From: Onchocerca lupi
Taxonomy: Eukaryota > Nematoda > Chromadorea > Rhabditida > Onchocercidae
DNA length: 64,000 bases
Direction: 5' to 3'
Assembly (NCBI GenBank): GCA_028564675.1
Contig: JAOVVO010000312.1
Location: forward strand, 25,068 to 89,067
Position 1 is the stretch's first letter, and the number at the start of each line of letters is the position of its first letter. The translations under genes and the position numbers were made by a program. The notes below the pieces were generated by a model that was not told the DNA's origin, did not search any database, and was given only the letters and a program-made list of their open reading frames with translations. Shown piece by piece: positions 22,401 through 35,482 of the stretch.

Positions 22401-25400
22401 AACAGTCACAGAGGATAAAAGTTTTGGATGACACGGCACACCTGTAATAGGTAGTAGCTGAATTCACGTCGTAAAATCATTATTGTCCTCAAACAGCTAT
22501 ATTCACCTGAAATGTTAGCATCGACACTGGACACCAAAAAAAGCCATGCAACTAGTTCTTTAGATTCAGTCTGAAAATCAATCTGAAAATTCGTTTAGAA
22601 ACAAAAATATGTTGTACCTGTATTTGTTTTACTTGTACAATATTCTGTCAGGACATCTTGAAGCTCGAAACTTGGTAGACTTTGCCGTAAACCTTCTTTC
22701 TGCTGAATCGGATTCTTCACTTTCCATTCATATTTAATATCGTCGGTAGTGTATGCATCTTTAAGAAATTGCAAAATAAATATAAATTTCACATCTTCCC
22801 ATCAGCAAAAAATTGAAACAGCATTCTGTTAGAAAATGATAATGGATAATCATCGGAAACAGAAGATTTGCAATTTTATATAAGAAAGTTTCAGAATATT
22901 GTATAGCGATTAGTCACTTACAACATATTGAAAGCATCTTTTTCATACTTTCGAGTCTCGCGTAGTCAGGAAAAAAATTTTTTAAAATAATTAAATTAAT
23001 TAAATGAATAATTTTACTTCAAGATGAATAATCAAGAAAAATTATTCCAAATGAAACTATTTCGAAGAAAAAAGTATTGAAAAATTGTTCTCAATTCTAT
23101 TATTACCCCTCATTATTGATCCAGAAAAAAAAAAAGAAAGCGGAATCATCACATTACGCTTTTAATGATGACGACATTTTTTAAGATGAAAATTTATTTT
23201 GGATTCAAAACAAGGCGCTGGCTCAAATTAAACGAAGCATAATTTTTAAATCTCTTGAAAGTCTCGAAATTTACATTAAAAGATAGTGCGTGCAAATAAC
23301 CTTCTTGTAACGGAGTGAAATAGAAAATTATAAAAAGTGGAATAAAATTTCAACATACAGCTTGCAAGATCAATAAGACACGTCTGCCGATCCAATGGAT
23401 AATACTCCAACGACATCGGGCATGACAATACCAATGAAAGCCTATAGTAATGTCATTAAATGAAAATTGAAAAAGTTTCAAATTCTCGGAAATCAATCAT
23501 GCATCAGTTTTTCACAAATGATTTCGGAGAAAATTGCCCAAAGAAAGTTTAATGAAATTGAATAATAGCAGCTGTTTAGATTTTCGAGTGCTAAATAGTT
23601 ATAAGTTTTTTTCTTTATCCTGACAAACAGATGCCATTACATCATCTTTTTTTTTTACAGTTATAAAATCTTCCACGCTTTATACCCTGTAAGATCCCGT
23701 TCTTCAAAATATAGGAACCTCCGTTCTGGCGTACAAGTTCGATACTTGCGCAACATAAATCATGGGTAATTTGAAAGAAAAAAAAAAAAAAAAACCATTC
23801 AATCAATGGAGCTAATTTTCTTCGTTATGTAATTTTAGAACATTTCTACAAACTTTAGCAATATTTCCTACGGCGATGGAAAATCTGCAAAAATGAAATT
23901 TATAACTGACAACAAAAACTGATAATTACCTGACACTGTACAATATTTGACCATCTGGATGTATTCTAATAAGTACATTAGGTTTGTCAATAAGATGTCG
24001 CCTTGCTTCTCTGCAATAACATTGGGGTTCTTGTTTTCATATTGTCATGGCAAAATAAAAAAAAGAAAAAAAAATTATCAGACTTAATATATGATATATA
24101 ATTTTATTAGATTTATTGTCAGCCATTATATTCATTAATCAATAGTTTTATTATTAGCCAAATCATTAGATTTATTATCAAACTAAACCAAATAAGCATT
24201 CATATAATTTTCATCATTATCATCAAATTATTATTATGATTTTCGTGATCGTTATTGTCTTTACAATGAATTGGTTTAAAGATCATTGATACAAAAGACG
24301 ACTTTTTTAGTCTAATTCATTTTTCCATTTCCCCAATTCTGATTTCAATTTTAAGTGTAATAAAAACCTGTTCTCGAGGATTGGTAATGTCGTGCAAAAC
24401 ATTTTTGAATAATTTCAAATCCGTAATGAAATAATGAACGAAACTAATGGTGGTAGTGAGAAAGATTAAAAATGATTTCAAATCCTTGAAATTACCAATA
24501 ATAATCGGCAAAATTATTAACGAAGAGAAGCAAACCATTTTTCTCGATTAGTGAATCAATACAAGAAGAAATGTTGATATCCGGAGGCTTTAAAAATTAC
24601 GAGACTAAATTTTGCAACTAGAAAGGTTGCTCAGCTTGCTTTAAATTTCCAAAGTAGGTTGAACAATGATAATTTTTTTAATAAATTTTCAAAAAAAGCA
24701 AACTTTTCATTTTGAAAAAAAGTATCCGGCATCCAAATTTGCTGCGTTAAATCAGCCTGTTCACTAGCTGCCAGTACTACGAACGGTGGTACTTGAGTAT
24801 TCTCATCCGCTAGACGTTCATACGCCAAACGCGCGTCATGCCATTCTTCTCGAAACGTGAACTGTGCGCTGTATTCCATGTTAACGTCATCGATTTTTGA
24901 AATTGACCGCAAATATATGTTTACAGAGACCAATACTGGACCACCCGTATCTGAATTCTGATCTCGAATAATACAACAAGTTATATTACTTTGATATTTA
25001 CAGATTTATGATTTTTATCAAAACTTGATAATTTTCTCTTTTTCTAAGCTGTTGAGTGGGCAGTTTTCCCTGGCATAGATTAAGCTAATTTGAGCATTTT
25101 ACATAAAATTTACATGTTATGTTTTAACATATCTCTAAGAAAATTCCTCTCAAAATTTGATAAACAAGAAGCAGTTTTGTCGAATGATCGAAACTCATTC
25201 GCTAATGCAAAAGTTTTTGTTTTTTAACAAGTTTCTAAATCTAGTCATTATAAAATAAATTGTGTAAAATTTTTTTTTCTTGAAGTCATTGTTAAATAAG
25301 TTATTAGGCAGCGAAAACAAAAACAGCAAAAAAAAAGAAATGTTTTGTAAATAAAGCAGAGTATTATTAATAATTATTAATCATAACTCTGCTTCACATA

Positions 25401-28195
25401 CATTGTTATTTTTTATTTATTTTATTTTGTTGTTGTTGACTTAATGTATTTTCTATATGAACAACTTAAACAATTCCTTTAACCTAAAATCTTTAAATCG
25501 AAAATTAAATTACCAACAAAACTCAAACCAAAAAACAGCAAAAGATAGACCTGGTTTATAATGTTTTTTTCCTCATTGACGAGAGGTGTATGTGTACGAT
25601 TAGTTTGTTTTTAAAAATATCATTAATTTTTTAATCTCTAGCAGTATAAAAAAAAAAGAGAGAAAAATGAAAAAAAATTTAAACTACAACTCATAGATAA
25701 CGTATTTTTTTTTTTTTTAACACTTTTGTTTCTATTTCAGAAACTTTGCTTTCAGTAATTTCTAATTAGAAATTTTTCAGTTTGTTGATTTATTCACCTC
25801 TCAGCTTTATTAAGTCTCGTATTCTTTTAAAAATAGATTAACACCCATGTGATTTCAATACATATGATCCCATGTTTGTTAATTCATTTGAAGGTCTATG
25901 TCGGATAAACAAAACACTTCGAAAGAGAAGAATTTGCAGAATTGCTAAGTGTGGTGCAGATCTCCAAGAGGATTTCTTCTAAATGCAAAGGCTTTCATTA
26001 TAAAGTTGCTTAATTTCGATTATTGGGATTGAAATTTCTAAAAAAAGCAATCCAAATTGTTGGGAAACTTTAAATTTCTTAAAGGTTAATTCAATAAACA
26101 ATCATACCATGAAGAAGTCTTGCAAGAAGGTAAAAAGCAGGCTTGAGAGGGAAGAAATGAGGAAGAGGAATATTCGAATATGAATAGAAATGAATAAAAA
26201 CTGAAGAATTTGACATATTTTTACGGATGAAGTCATCAAGTTGCCCGAAACACTACTTATAAGTGAAATCTAAAGTTTTTTCTCGCTTTAATTCACATAT
26301 TTCATCATTTCAAGCGAATTATATTCTTGTTTTTAACTTACATTACCATTTTCTACTACATAGTTAACTTTATCTATATGTTATACCGTACAAAAGTTGC
26401 ATAAATTGAAATTAATTAATTTTATTTCTTTCCTCAACTCGAAACTGTTCTTAGCTGACAGATACTTCATTACAAGTCATTAATTAGAATCAACAGCATA
26501 ATTTTTTCTTTGAATATTTGTAACTTGAAGATATTTTCAATAATACATAAGATTATTTTTTTAAGTGATCACAGATTACAGCTTTTAACTCTCGAGGCTC
26601 ACTAGATCAATCTTGATTATTGATATGCTTATTCATCTTGCAATCGAAGCGCAAACAATGCTTGTATCATATTTTTTTCATAATCTCAAATTTCATAATT
26701 TATGTTGAACTTTAAAGTTTGAAATTTTGCTATAAAATTGTTCTATTTGTACTTTCCTTTATTGGAATTTCTGAAATCTTTGTGAAGGCATATGGTATTT
26801 GATGATAACGGTTGATTTTTTCTTTTTTTATTTGAGAATCTTAAATTTCTTGAGTATCACATTGCACCTTAAGCAGAATGCAATGGTATATTCGAAGAGT
26901 AAGAAAATATTTGTTGTTATGATGAGTTGGAAAATAATCGCTAATTTAAGAATTTCTGGAAAATTTGAGAACTTTAAGTGATATTATCAGTTCTTAAAAA
27001 TATTGTGGCTCTTATTTCATCTTCGAAGTATTTCGTTAATGCAGTCATAGTTTAGAAGTTCAGCAAAGAAAGAAAAGTACTCTTTAAGATTTCTGTTGAC
27101 ATAAAGAAGAATTTTCCAATCAGTTGCTTTCAAAATTTCCAGTCAAAAATTCTTCTAGAAAATTCAAAGCACCGAAGTAGGAGGAGAATGAAAACGGGAG
27201 AATGAAAATAACTTTCAGGAACAATAACTGATATAAATGTGAAGCACGGAATGGTGCAAATAAAAAAAAAAAAAAAACTGATCATTTTTTTTTTTGATAT
27301 AAAAAGTTTTTTTTAATGACGGATGAAAATCTGATCTAATCGACATCTCAGAAATACACGTCTCACTTATGTATACTTACATTCATTTTTTCACATATAA
27401 AACAACAAAAAATTATTATTAATTGTGGGAAAATCATAAATAAATTTTAAAGCGAAAGAAACAAATTATTGAAATCATGCATTTCTTAAAATATTGATTT
27501 CCATACATATTTAAAGGAAATATTAAAAGATTCCAGTTAATTTTTATTTATTTTTTTTTTGAAAATTGAAAAATTATTTGCATTTAAATGGCATGTCATC
27601 AATATGAAGGAAATTCAGTGATGGATTATTTGGCTTATACGATTATTGAATAAGAAATAAAATTGTTTGCTTTCAAGTGGCATGTCGTCAGTTTGAAGAA
27701 AATGCAATGATGGATTGCATTTTGCTAAAAGTTGAAATTCATCATGGAATGAAATTTGGACCAGAAAGTCTCACAGAGATGCTGAATAAAATTGAGATTA
27801 CGAAGTTTAAAACATATATATATTTAGTTTGTTATTTTAAGATAACAATAGAAAAAGTAAGTGCAAACGGGTAACATGCAAGAAGAATGAAGAGAGAAAT
27901 TGTTATATTAATTACTTATCTTTGATATTAATTACACCCTTACCTTATAAAGGTGCACCTACCTTTATAAGCAAAATAATTTTATGAATCTCAAAATTAG
28001 ATTCTAAAGAAAGCTTACATTATATATAAAGTTTAAAAATTACATACCTGGCCAGGAAAGATTATTGCCACGTGGTCGCACACGCCAATCATAATCCTTC
28101 AACGTTCGCTGGATGATTTCTTGCTCTTTCAATTTTTTCTTTGCCACAACAAAAATTAGAAAGGCAAGATTCCAACAGACAATACGACAATTCAT
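18462..28195 (-). CDS. avr-14: Glutamate-gated chloride channel subunit, avr-14 type, with two alternative channel cassettes
   Basis: Cys-loop anion channel subunit of nerve and muscle, part of the receptor family targeted by avermectins. Shared exons: 28195..28048, 24950..24704, 24010..23930, 23441..23359, 22758..22618. They encode a signal peptide ending near residue 18, QEIIQRTLKDYDWRVRPRGN, GGPVLVSVNIYLRSISKIDD, the Cys-loop CPMSLEYYPLDRQTC, and TEYCTSKTNTG, the start of the second GluCl disulphide loop. The frame can then join either cassette A (22506..19754) or cassette B (19473..18462); both restore GEYSC, PAR-containing M2 anion-selectivity motifs, and complete M1-M4. Isoform lengths come to 477 (A, using the longer loop exon) and 426 residues (B). 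The ATG follows a TTTAG trans-splice-type acceptor at 28210..28211. The C. elegans and Haemonchus avr-14/gbr-2 genes are known to make A and B subunits this way. Confidence 0.95.
19754..22506 (-). other. avr-14: avr-14 cassette A (alternative M1-M4 exons)
   Basis: Exons 22506..22442, 22048..21961, 21824..21748, 21305..21184, about 21019..20698, 20111..20081, 19782..19754. They encode EYSCLRTIMILRREFSYYLL, M1 LYIPSFMLVIVSWVSFWLDK, M2 after PARVTLG, M3 WIGVCLAFIFGALLEFALVN, a long Ser/Thr-rich M3-M4 loop, ERSKRIDVVSRLV, and M4 ending NVLYWAVYLI before TAA. The loop exon's 5' edge is ambiguous: AATTAG at 21020..21021 or ACTAG at 20945..20946 both keep frame. Cassette A lies between the shared exons and cassette B, so its use implies terminating or polyadenylating before B. 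Confidence 0.9.
20391..20490. repeat. 27-bp minisatellite in an avr-14 cassette A intron
   Basis: Unit CGTATGATCTTTGTCAG plus TA(9) repeats at 20391, 20418 and 20445, with a fourth shorter copy to 20490. Full copies are identical. It sits in the intron between the M3-M4 loop exon and the first M4 exon. The minus-strand peptide TDKDHTFFF repeated four times is its translation artefact. Confidence 0.92.
24951..28047 (-). other. Large first intron of avr-14
   Basis: About 3.1 kb, AT-rich. It contains an imperfect 41-bp palindrome at 25354..25394 and a diverged duplication of about 45 bp (copies near 27590 and 27676). No exon recognised inside. Confidence 0.6.
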
Positions 28196-28211
28196 AGTTG
28201 TAAATTTTCCT

Positions 28212-31200
28212 AAAGAAGAAAAAAGAAGAAAACTTGATGAAGAATGCTTTTATTTCATTTTTCTACTCCTTTCCTCTTGTCTTTTGAAATGACGGAGTGG
28301 AAAGTAGTAGTAAGTAAAACAACAGCCATCCAGAAAGGATAATAGAAATTGATTTGCTTTTTAAAAGTAGCGAAACTCTCCTGAATCTTTCAGATTTCTT
28401 GCAATTAACGAGCACTAGCTGACTTCTACGGAATAGCTAATTTGATTGTTCATTTATCGAAAAATTCGCCTTTTTTGTCTAAAAGTAAGTACTTGTTGTT
28501 GTCAAAAATAATTTTATTCTACTCTCAGAAAAATATATCACATTGAAAGCATAAATAAGGCAATTTGAAACTTATGAGAAATATTAATGAAAATTTTTTA
28601 TTATATTCTGAAAATAATGAAAATGAAAATATCAGGAAATTAGAGAATTTATAAATAGGTAAGGATGACTAAAATATGAAAATTGAATGTTATGGTTGAT
28701 TTGTCACTGAATACATCTGTTACTAATCATTAATATTTTAATACATTTATGTTATTAATAAATTGTGAATATTAAAATATCTCTAATATGTATATTTATA
28801 TAGCAGCAACATTAATTATTCCCCTTAATTAACATATATCGATAAGATAATCAAGCCTACATCTTTGGCTAACTTTTCCAGTAATTTGTAAAGTTGATAA
28901 AAGATAATTTCTAAATAACAGAATGTTGAATAGATTTGAAGTTAGTACGGTAATGATGATAGTGGTAAAAGAAATAAAAGAATATTGGATGGAAATGGCA
29001 AATCGGTAAAATATTATTTTTTGGCTTCACTCAGTAAGACACCTGTACATGTAGTAGGCAGCCTTGGCCAGCCTTCCCTTTTCTTGTTAAATTATCAATG
29101 AAGCAGTCCTACATTTTTTTTTAATGATGATGGAAAGCTTCCGTTTGCTTTCCAAAATGCAATATCTTTCTGCTTGGCCAAGTAAAATGTCTCCATGCCT
29201 ATGTCCCTTGGCTATGTCCCACATTTCCTTGTCCCATAGCCAATGGCTTACCAATTAAAGCCTTATAGTACTCAAGGCTCGGGAAATTGGTTGCTTAGCT
29301 TAAAAATATCATTCCTGTAACCTTTTTCTCTTTTTCCTGTACAAACATCAACACTGAAATGAGTCTGAAGAAGCGATAATTTTTAATTGTTTACTTAATA
29401 TCCTCATTTATCTGAAAACAGAAGTTTGACTGAAGTCGCTTCTCAATTTTTCCTACATTTCTTCGTCTAATTTTCGGTGTATCAAAAAAAAAAGTGATTA
29501 TGCATATGATTATGCGATTATGCGAATATATAATTCGTAGAGGTATATGTATATTCTCAAAGTGTAGTACAACTTGGCTCTCGACGTCAAAGTGAACTTG
29601 GCCTCCGAAATCAGAATGAACTTGGCTCTCAAAGACAAAATGAACTACTTGTTCATTGCATAACAAAGTGCAATATTCTATCTATAAAGCCGTTGTATGT
29701 TCATTACTTTAAGTGGATATCTGCAAGAGACAACTTCAACATTCCTCTCTAAAAAATTCCAAGAAAAAAAAAGCCTTAGGCTAATTTCAGAATGATTTAT
29801 CAAAGTGGAAAATGTAATGATCTGCTGAAGCATAAATGAAGCGTTATGTACCTTCTCTGAACAACATCCAAATGTATTCAATGAAGATGCTCTATATCTA
29901 TATTTTAACACAATTACTGGAAAGTTCTTTAGAAAGAACACTTTTCAATACTTCAAAATACGAAGATATTTGGGAAAAAAAGTAAAAAAAATTTCTGACT
30001 AATACTTGCAAGAAATACCTCATCATTTTGCATGGTGCCATATAAAATTTTCAATTATTTTTCCAGCGAAAAATTTTTTTAATTAAAAATCTCGTCTTCA
30101 CTTACCTTCATATCTGTTAATAAGCCATCGTTTACTTAATTACTTCTTTTCTTTTCTTTAGCAAGAAAACCTTTGAATGTCTGCAACCTTCAAAATGCGA
30201 AACTCCAGTAAGAATATTAAAACATCATGCTTACTATTTTAAATTTGAATTTTGTTAGTCTTCAGACTTTGACTTCTTTTATAGCCTCAATTTGAAATGT
30301 TTCAATAATAGTATTTTAAGTCAGAAAAAAAAGTCAATACATTCTATTACATACTTTTCTTTAATGGTTCCTAGGAAAAAGAGTAATCCCTATAAATTGA
30401 TCATTACTTGAAGAACGATCGAATGAAATGAAATTTGAAGAATAGAATGATTAAAAGATGACACAGATGTTATATTAACGACATAATCTTGATTCAATAA
30501 CAAATTTCAATCGTTATTTCTCAATTTTAAGTAAGAGATCTGGTTGATCTTGAAGAGCTGTAGACCCTGTCCAAGTGTCATTATGCTTTTTATTAAGTTA
30601 ACTTTTATTTTTATTTTTAGAAATAATTATTCGATTACCTACTTTTTTTAAATAATAGCCTAGGAAAAAGAAAGAAAAGGAAATAAATAGTGGCCTATTG
30701 CTTTATTTCAAATTGATCATTATCTGGATCAAGATCGATTGAAATGAAATTTAAATGACAGATCAATAGAACATTGACAAAGGATAAATTTGACACAAAA
30801 ATTTCACCACCGTTTCACACAAAAACTTCATCTCTATGACGCATTTTTCTAACTTCATCATCACTTTAATCTTTCAAGTGTCTTCCTTCCAGTCTAATCG
30901 TTATCTCAAGACATACCTTTTCGATTACTATTGTTTCTTTCCAATATTTTCAATCGCATTAAAAGTGTATTTAATCTTAATTTAATTAAAATTTATTAAA
31001 ATTCATCTCAATTTTATGCAAAATAATAGTGTCGCAAAGGTCATCTTATTCGTGCTCATTTAATCGTACTTCTTTCCATTCCTTATTTATCAGTACATCA
31101 ATTGATTATCATTTATCTTTATTTTTGATGGTTGAGTACTTGTACTACCAGATTACAATAAGTTTACTCAATACTATATAGTACAGAAGTGATGAACTAC

Positions 31201-33872
31201 TATCTGACAATTCGATTTCTTGATAAATTTACTTTTTTTTTCTTGTCAATAAGCAAACAAATTTAAAGATTGATAATGATTCAAGACTGACAATACATTA
31301 AGTTGAGAAAGTTTTGCGAGTAAAATTTTTTTTCCTAACACTAGATTTTAGCAACAAAGGAAAATCGAATTTTAATGAATTCAAAATTTACGATTCGATG
31401 AATTGGTGATGAATTCTGGAACATTTTCAAATTCAAGTTTTCTAAAACACAATGATAATTTAGTGTTCCAACTGGCAATGCATGTTAGTCCATGGCTATG
31501 TTTTCTATGAATGCCAAGCAAATTAAGTTCTATAAATATTTGTAGTAAAATGAATTTCGAAAAAAAAAGCCTCAATGTTCCTTGACAGAGATGCAAGAAT
31601 GAGTTTTCCTCTTTGCCAACTCGACACATTTTTATCAAAAATTGAAATTTACATCAACAACACTTGTTAAGTCTTGTAAAAAAGCCTACCTCTAGCAGGC
31701 TTGTAATTTTCAAGATTCAAAATTGTGAAGCCAAAGGAAATGTGGCAAAAGCAGAAAAGAACCTTCCAGCTTGAGGAACAGCTGCTTGGCACTCTGTTTT
31801 CCTCTAAATTTTATCTGTCAACAACTAGATTTATGTCTATCCGGCCTTCGATGATTATATAGAATAGGAATTGGAGAAACGATCTGAATTTTTCTTATTA
31901 ATATTGAAGAAAATTCGTGATGCTGAAATTGATAAAAACTTTCAGAAATTCTTAAAAAATTTCAAAAAATTCTTTCGAAATCGTAAATTATAAAAAGAAA
32001 GGAAACACAAAGCATTAATCATTCTTTGTTTAAATGTCATTTTGCAAAAATAATTTATAGCAGTTCAAATAAAAAATTCTCAACAATATAGTTAAAATTA
32101 TCAACAATACATCAATTTTTTTCTTTTTTTTTTCTTTTCAAACTAAAATCTTTGATAGTTTAAAAAATGAGTGGCAACCTTTTAGTTTTTTTCTTAACAC
32201 TGACATTTAAGTTGAGTATTTTATTTTTATGTTGTAAAATTTCATCTTCAGCTATATTATTCAGTATAGCATAAATGTTTTTAACTGTTTCTTCTCGGAG
32301 AATTTTCAAATATCGTCTATTTATTTATTTTATCGTAATTAAAAAGACTAATATCTTGATTCCTTGAAATACAATTTTACGCCACAATCATATCCCTGAA
32401 ATTCCTCAACTTTCTGATTTCGGAATGAGATATAATGATTTTAACAAAGTTTTCCATTTTAATTATAAAAGATAAAAAGATCTACCTGTGCGATCAGATA
32501 AAATGATATTGATATTGATGTGCTAAGAATTCAACACGTTAGAAAAATATATAGCTCAACGAAGTTAAAAAATTTTAATAGTTTTCATCTTTTCGAGTGG
32601 TACGATTGTTTAAGATATTTTATGTATAGAAAGTAAATAAAATATATTCAGTTTTTTTAATTTCAAAAATTTTCGAAGAAAAAAAATTTTCTTTACTCGA
32701 CATAGCTTATCTAAGACATTAGTATAGGTTTGTCAGCCAAATAAAACTATGATTTGTTAATTACACGGTAATCATTACTTCAAAATTAGCTCTCTAATCC
32801 ATTTTCTCAACAACTCAGCACAAACACCATTAAAATGCAAAAAGAAATTAGATAATCTGTCAATCGCATAACTTAATTAATTAACCAAAATTTTGAGAAT
32901 GCTAGTATTTCAGTTTTTTAGATATTTACTACTATAGCACACAAATCTTCACTATTTGTAATTATGACGAAGATATGTAAAAATAAAAGTGAATCATTGA
33001 TTCAGCTTTATGTATGAAAACTTTACAGGATTCATAGATCAGATACTTTATCACATTGAAAATGACAGTTTTTAGATTCGAAGCAAAAATGTGTCGAATT
33101 TGAGAAAAATAATATCTTGAATATTATATTAAAAAATCAATAAATTATACATACGGTTGTAGCGAAAGTGTAAGAATTGAAAATCTAAATTAGCCTTTTT
33201 TTTTTTTTTTTTTTTGAAACACAACACCTAAAGCAATTTCCTAGGACATAAAAATGTAACCATTTTATGACATATATAAAAACATTTTAAATTCTAGCAA
33301 AATAATTTACGAAAATCCGAAATGAAAAAATAGCTTGCTTAAAAGCTCTCTAAAAGCAGTTATTTATCTATTAATGACATTATCAATATTGTCATTTGCA
33401 TTATTGATAAGAAACAGAAAATTCCAAAATAATCATCAAAGTATAGATAGCACAGATCGTTCTACGAATTGAAACTTCTGGGTAATTAAGTGCTTACGAA
33501 ATGTTTGGTTCAAAGATTTTCTATTCTTTTCAAATTAAAATGTATTACGTCCACTAAAGCGAAACCTTACTACATTTGGAGACATTCTGCATGACAGATA
33601 GCATTAGTTTTCGTGTAGATTACAGTACCTCACGAATTGCTGTCTTGTCGAAGCAATGCCATGTCACTTAAAGTTCGAAATATTTCTCGACTTTCCTTTC
33701 GAAAAATGCAATTCATATTTCTAACTGCAAGTTTAGTTTTATTCATAACACAGAAAACGATATGAAGATGAGATATTTAGACACCGTATTTACAGCGCAA
33801 TCTTTCTTGTATAACTTTAATCTGTGATGACAACTTTTCGAGAAATGTTACTTTATTACAACTTTAAAAAAA
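28212..33872. other. Intergenic region upstream of avr-14
   Basis: About 5.7 kb lying between the avr-14 5' end and the 3' end of the saposin gene, so it should contain the avr-14 promoter. It holds a three-copy 24-bp repeat (29573..29644) and a diverged duplication of AATTGATCATTA-containing sequence near 30390 and 30710. Open frames here are short and AT-driven; none looks like a gene. Confidence 0.55.
29573..29644. repeat. 24-bp minisatellite, three copies
   Basis: Units starting CTTGGCTCTC or CTTGGCCTCC and ending AATGAA or AGTGAA occur head to tail at 29573, 29597 and 29621, each 24 bp with several substitutions. Confidence 0.85.
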
Positions 33873-34419
33873 TTAACAAAGATAAATTTTTTGACACAAT
33901 GTTTTTGAAGATTCAATCTCAACAAAACTTCGTAGTGTTGTAACCATAGTATCTACTTTCGTTTTACATACATCAATAGCAGTCGAATTACCATCAAAAT
34001 GGTCGATACATAAATCTTCCATTTCCTTAATAAAAAAAAAAAGAAAATAAACATTACGATAAGAAGTTTTTATATGATAATATGGGATTTAAAAATTTAA
34101 TTCTCAATTAAAATCATCGTAATTTGAGTGTATAACATCAAAAGTATGGTAATAATAATCATATGATGATAAAAGTGAAAAAAGACAGAAAAGAAAAAAA
34201 GAAAGAACTAACTTGCTGGAACCAATCAAAAACTTCCTCAATCATGCTAATTATTTCATCGAAGAACATTTTACATGACACACAAAGTCTTGCTTCCTGA
34301 TATCTGAGAGCAACAAGTTTTGATAATTTTGCATCTTTCGTTTGAGATATTGCAGCAACAGCAACAGCAGTAGTAGCAGCAGCAATTACAAGTATTAATG
34401 CAATTGAAATTGATTTCAT
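33873..34419 (-). CDS. Secreted saposin-B domain protein (amoebapore-like)
   Basis: Two exons, 34419..34213 and 34025..33873, give 119 residues. Residues 1-23 form an Ala-rich signal peptide. The mature part is one saposin-B domain: LCVSCKMFFDEIIS, then WFQQ|EMEDLC, STAIDVC and KTLCQKIYLC at the very end. The six Cys (CxxC, then LC, VC, LC, LC) are spaced as in saposin-like proteins, so three disulphides clamping a helical bundle are expected. Such proteins bind or disturb membranes and are often gut or secreted effectors in nematodes (the spp family); the role of this one is inferred only. The start follows a TTTACAG acceptor at 34426..34427, suggesting trans-splicing with a six-base 5' UTR. 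The protein stops two residues after a Cys, with no tail. Confidence 0.85.
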
Positions 34420-34427
34420 TTCTCACT

Positions 34428-35482
34428 GTAAATTTATATGTGTTGTTAAGATGTATATTGTGGTAGTAGGAATAGACCAGCTTTTATTTAAAAATAGCCA
34501 ACTCTTAGAAAATTTCTCTGGGTATTGTAGCTAAATGCTAAATTCACGATAAAATTCCGTTAGCTTTGCAAATTTTACTTTTCTCTCGTGTTTATTCTAA
34601 GTATTGATGTGGATTGGGAATAATAATATAGCAAAGATGAAGGGTTACTTCCCGAGAATCTGATGGTTAGTCTCATCGATTCTTGCAAACATCACAAACA
34701 CGCTCCATTTCACGATATCAGAAAATGAGCTAATTCTAATCAATCGAAAAATATGAACTCATCAAAAAAACACACCTTTTATATTGCTTGAAAGACACCG
34801 TTCTTCGATCGTTATTTGTTCGAAGAGATGATGATATCCGTCGTGTCGTTATCATCCTGGAAGTAAGATGCTGCCCGCTCAAAACAAACAAAACAACCAG
34901 GAAGTTGAATACTTTGTATTAAAACAAAAATTAAATGTTCATATCGATGAATAGCAATATTAAAATCAAAAATTTTTTGAAATATGTAAACACTAGTAGC
35001 TCACATTTTCGATAACAAAAAGAAACCAAGAAGAAACTGATAAGATTTTCTGGATAATACAATAGAAATGAATGATTCACTCACTTTTCGTGGAATAGAC
35101 GAGAACAATTTTCGGACTTTGTATTTTGTTTCATTAATCAACAAGAAATGCTTCTGTTACTGTAAAATATACAAAATGCATAAATATGATTTGGAATTTA
35201 AATGAATGAATCAATCACGTTTCACGCTCAAAAGAAGGAAAAATGATAACGTGTTGATGTGTGAAGGCGGGAAACGTGGGAAGTGACGTGAAAACGCTTG
35301 TTCCTTCTAGAAACATAAACATGAAAGAAAAATAACATGACAAAAGTAAAATTCACGTCCATTTTTATTTCTCCAAACAATCTGCTCCTAGTAAGAAATA
35401 TTGACGTCATCATATTTTCATTCACGTTTATGCATGTAATGGGTGATGAAATGTGGATTCTGTAGAATGGTTGTCGAATGTT
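34428..35482. other. Intergenic region between the saposin gene and the 35.5 kb gene
   Basis: Promoter side of the saposin gene. No coding exon or repeat array recognised; minus-strand open frames around 35228..35425 are short and without family resemblance. Confidence 0.5.

Noticed and set aside
29391..29666. Minus-strand frame with repeated FESQVH-like units
   Set aside because: Explained by the 24-bp minisatellite; no start context or partner exons.
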